In this document: piece by piece, positions 20,138 to 20,933 of the stretch
Layout of the letters: each line of letters begins with the position of its first letter
How positions within the stretch are numbered: the first letter of the stretch is position 1
IMG/VR virus record: IMGVR_UViG_3300033816_000078
Span: 1 to 20,933 of that record
Length of the DNA stretch: 20,933 bases
Source of the DNA: a virus
Direction: 5' to 3' (one strand)
Position numbers and translations under genes: made by a program
The notes under the pieces: model-generated
What the model was told of the DNA's origin: nothing
The model's database searches: none
What the model saw: only the letters and a program-made list of their open reading frames with translations

Positions 20138-20933
20138 AAGTTACTAAGCATTCCAAAAACGTCCACGCCATTGAGTGCGGACGTACCCAAGAATTTCTTT
20201 TGCTCTCTGACTTGCATTGGGACAACCCTAAGTGCGACAGGGCCTTGTTAACCAACCACCTCGAAGAAGCAAGACGCAGGGGTGCGAAAGTCCTCGTAAA
20301 TGGGGACTTTTTTTGTTTGATGAATGGGCGTGGAGACCCTCGCAGGAGCAAGGACGACATCCGTCCCGAACACAACAACGGGCGATACCTTGACTCCATC
20401 GTTGACACGGCAGTCGAATGGTTCCGACCCTATGCGGACCTCCTGCTGGTCCTTGGTTACGGCAACCACGAAACCTCCATCATTCAGCACCAAGAAACGG
20501 ATATCCTTCTTCGCTTCGCAACCATCCTCAATCACACCTGCAAGACCGACATTCAAGTCGGGGGCTATGGCGGGGTGCTTGACTTCAAGATGATTTACGA
20601 CTCGGACCATCGCTGCAACTTCATTATGCACTACTATCACGGCTCCGGGGGCGGTGGACCCGTAACCAAGGGAGTCATCCAAGACCAGCGGATCCTTGCA
20701 AGCATTGAAGGCTACGACTGCACTTGGCAGGGCCACGTCCATGAACTATACTATCACCAAAACATCGTCAACCGCTATGTTCGTTCGACTCACCAAATCT
20801 TGCAGAAACCTGTTCACCAAGTCCGCACGGCAACGTACAAAGAAGAATGGGCCGACGGGTACATGGGCTTTCACGTTGAGCGTGGAAGAGGCCCGAAGCC
20901 TTTGGGCGGATATTGGATGACCCTCGAAGCAGG
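20134..20933 (+). CDS. Calcineurin-like metallophosphoesterase (3' truncated)
   Basis: Open from ATG 20134 to the window edge (266 codons, no stop), so the end lies outside. The five metal-site blocks of the metallophosphoesterase fold are in order: SDLHW (Asp26, His28), VNGDFF (Asp58), GYGNHE (Asn111, His112), HYYHGSGG (His166 or His169) and QGHVHE (His201, His203). This is a two-metal phosphatase, nuclease or phosphodiesterase scaffold; substrate cannot be read from the sequence. The stop of the spanin-like gene overlaps its ATG. Its place after the lysis genes fits an accessory nuclease/phosphatase, possibly acting on nucleotides or host signals. Confidence 0.85.
   Translation, partial: MKVTKHSKNVHAIECGRTQEFLLLSDLHWDNPKCDRALLTNHLEEARRRGAKVLVNGDFFCLMNGRGDPRRSKDDIRPEHNNGRYLDSIVDTAVEWFRPYADLLLVLGYGNHETSIIQHQETDILLRFATILNHTCKTDIQVGGYGGVLDFKMIYDSDHRCNFIMHYYHGSGGGGPVTKGVIQDQRILASIEGYDCTWQGHVHELYYHQNIVNRYVRSTHQILQKPVHQVRTATYKEEWADGYMGFHVERGRGPKPLGGYWMTLEA

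Noticed and set aside
20308-20314. T7 run as another frameshift site
   Set aside because: The zero frame (GDFF) is needed for the metallophosphoesterase motifs that follow, and no long alternative frame of protein-like quality opens there.
1-20933. tRNA genes, CRISPR arrays, insertion sequences and integration sites
   Set aside because: No tRNA cloverleaf, regularly spaced direct repeats, transposase or integrase was found by eye.

Overview
The window is a gene-dense stretch of a tailed bacteriophage (Caudoviricetes-type) genome. Every supported gene is on the + strand, genes are packed with 4-base start/stop overlaps, and I see no integrase, rRNA, tRNA, CRISPR array or insertion sequence. 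Several things point to a host in the Bacteroidota. Starts lack Shine-Dalgarno sequences and often read TAACCATG or sit in AT-rich leaders. Putative -7 elements resemble TAnnTTTG. Many virion proteins look like families I associate with Bacteroidota phages (XkdF-type prohead protease, DUF6712-like connector, two-part tail assembly chaperone). Tape measure and chaperone-like genes without a sheath gene suggest a siphovirus-like particle. Host and morphology are inference.

Layout. 1-418: C-terminal nuclease end of the large terminase subunit. 444-2614: two tiny membrane proteins, then a sugar-transfer/modification cassette (GT-like protein, class I SAM methyltransferase, GT2-like glycosyltransferase). 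2611-9170: tail module with a tail assembly chaperone carrying a T9 slippery site for a -1 frameshift, a tail-completion-like protein, two large tail/hub proteins (the second ending in a collagen-like segment) and the tape measure protein. 9184-11354: head module (prohead protease, scaffold, major capsid protein) ending in a strong terminator. 11422-11952: a tail-tube-like virion protein followed by a second hairpin. 12030-13106: a GT4-like glycosyltransferase. 13137-17480: two beta-rich virion proteins, a very long portal protein with added helix-turn-helix-like and MuF-like C-terminal segments, and two neck/connector proteins. 17507-19650: small virion proteins, including one with an internal duplication, and a lectin-like fibre protein. 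19647-20137: a holin-like protein and a membrane-anchored coiled-coil protein. 20134 to the end: a calcineurin-like metallophosphoesterase cut by the window edge.

The most interesting pattern is regulatory. The octamer ACATTTAC occurs four times by eye, each time in a short gap just before the first gene of a structural module (tail 3388, head 9184, portal/neck 13137, fibre/lysis 17507). Two copies share a larger composite, TTGTGAAATTC-N11-ACATTTACAA. This looks like a phage-specific late promoter series, possibly giving near-leaderless mRNAs. The two glycosyltransferase loci are instead preceded by TAnnTTTG-type elements. Genes within a module are mostly joined by ATGA overlaps, so each module probably behaves as a translationally coupled operon.
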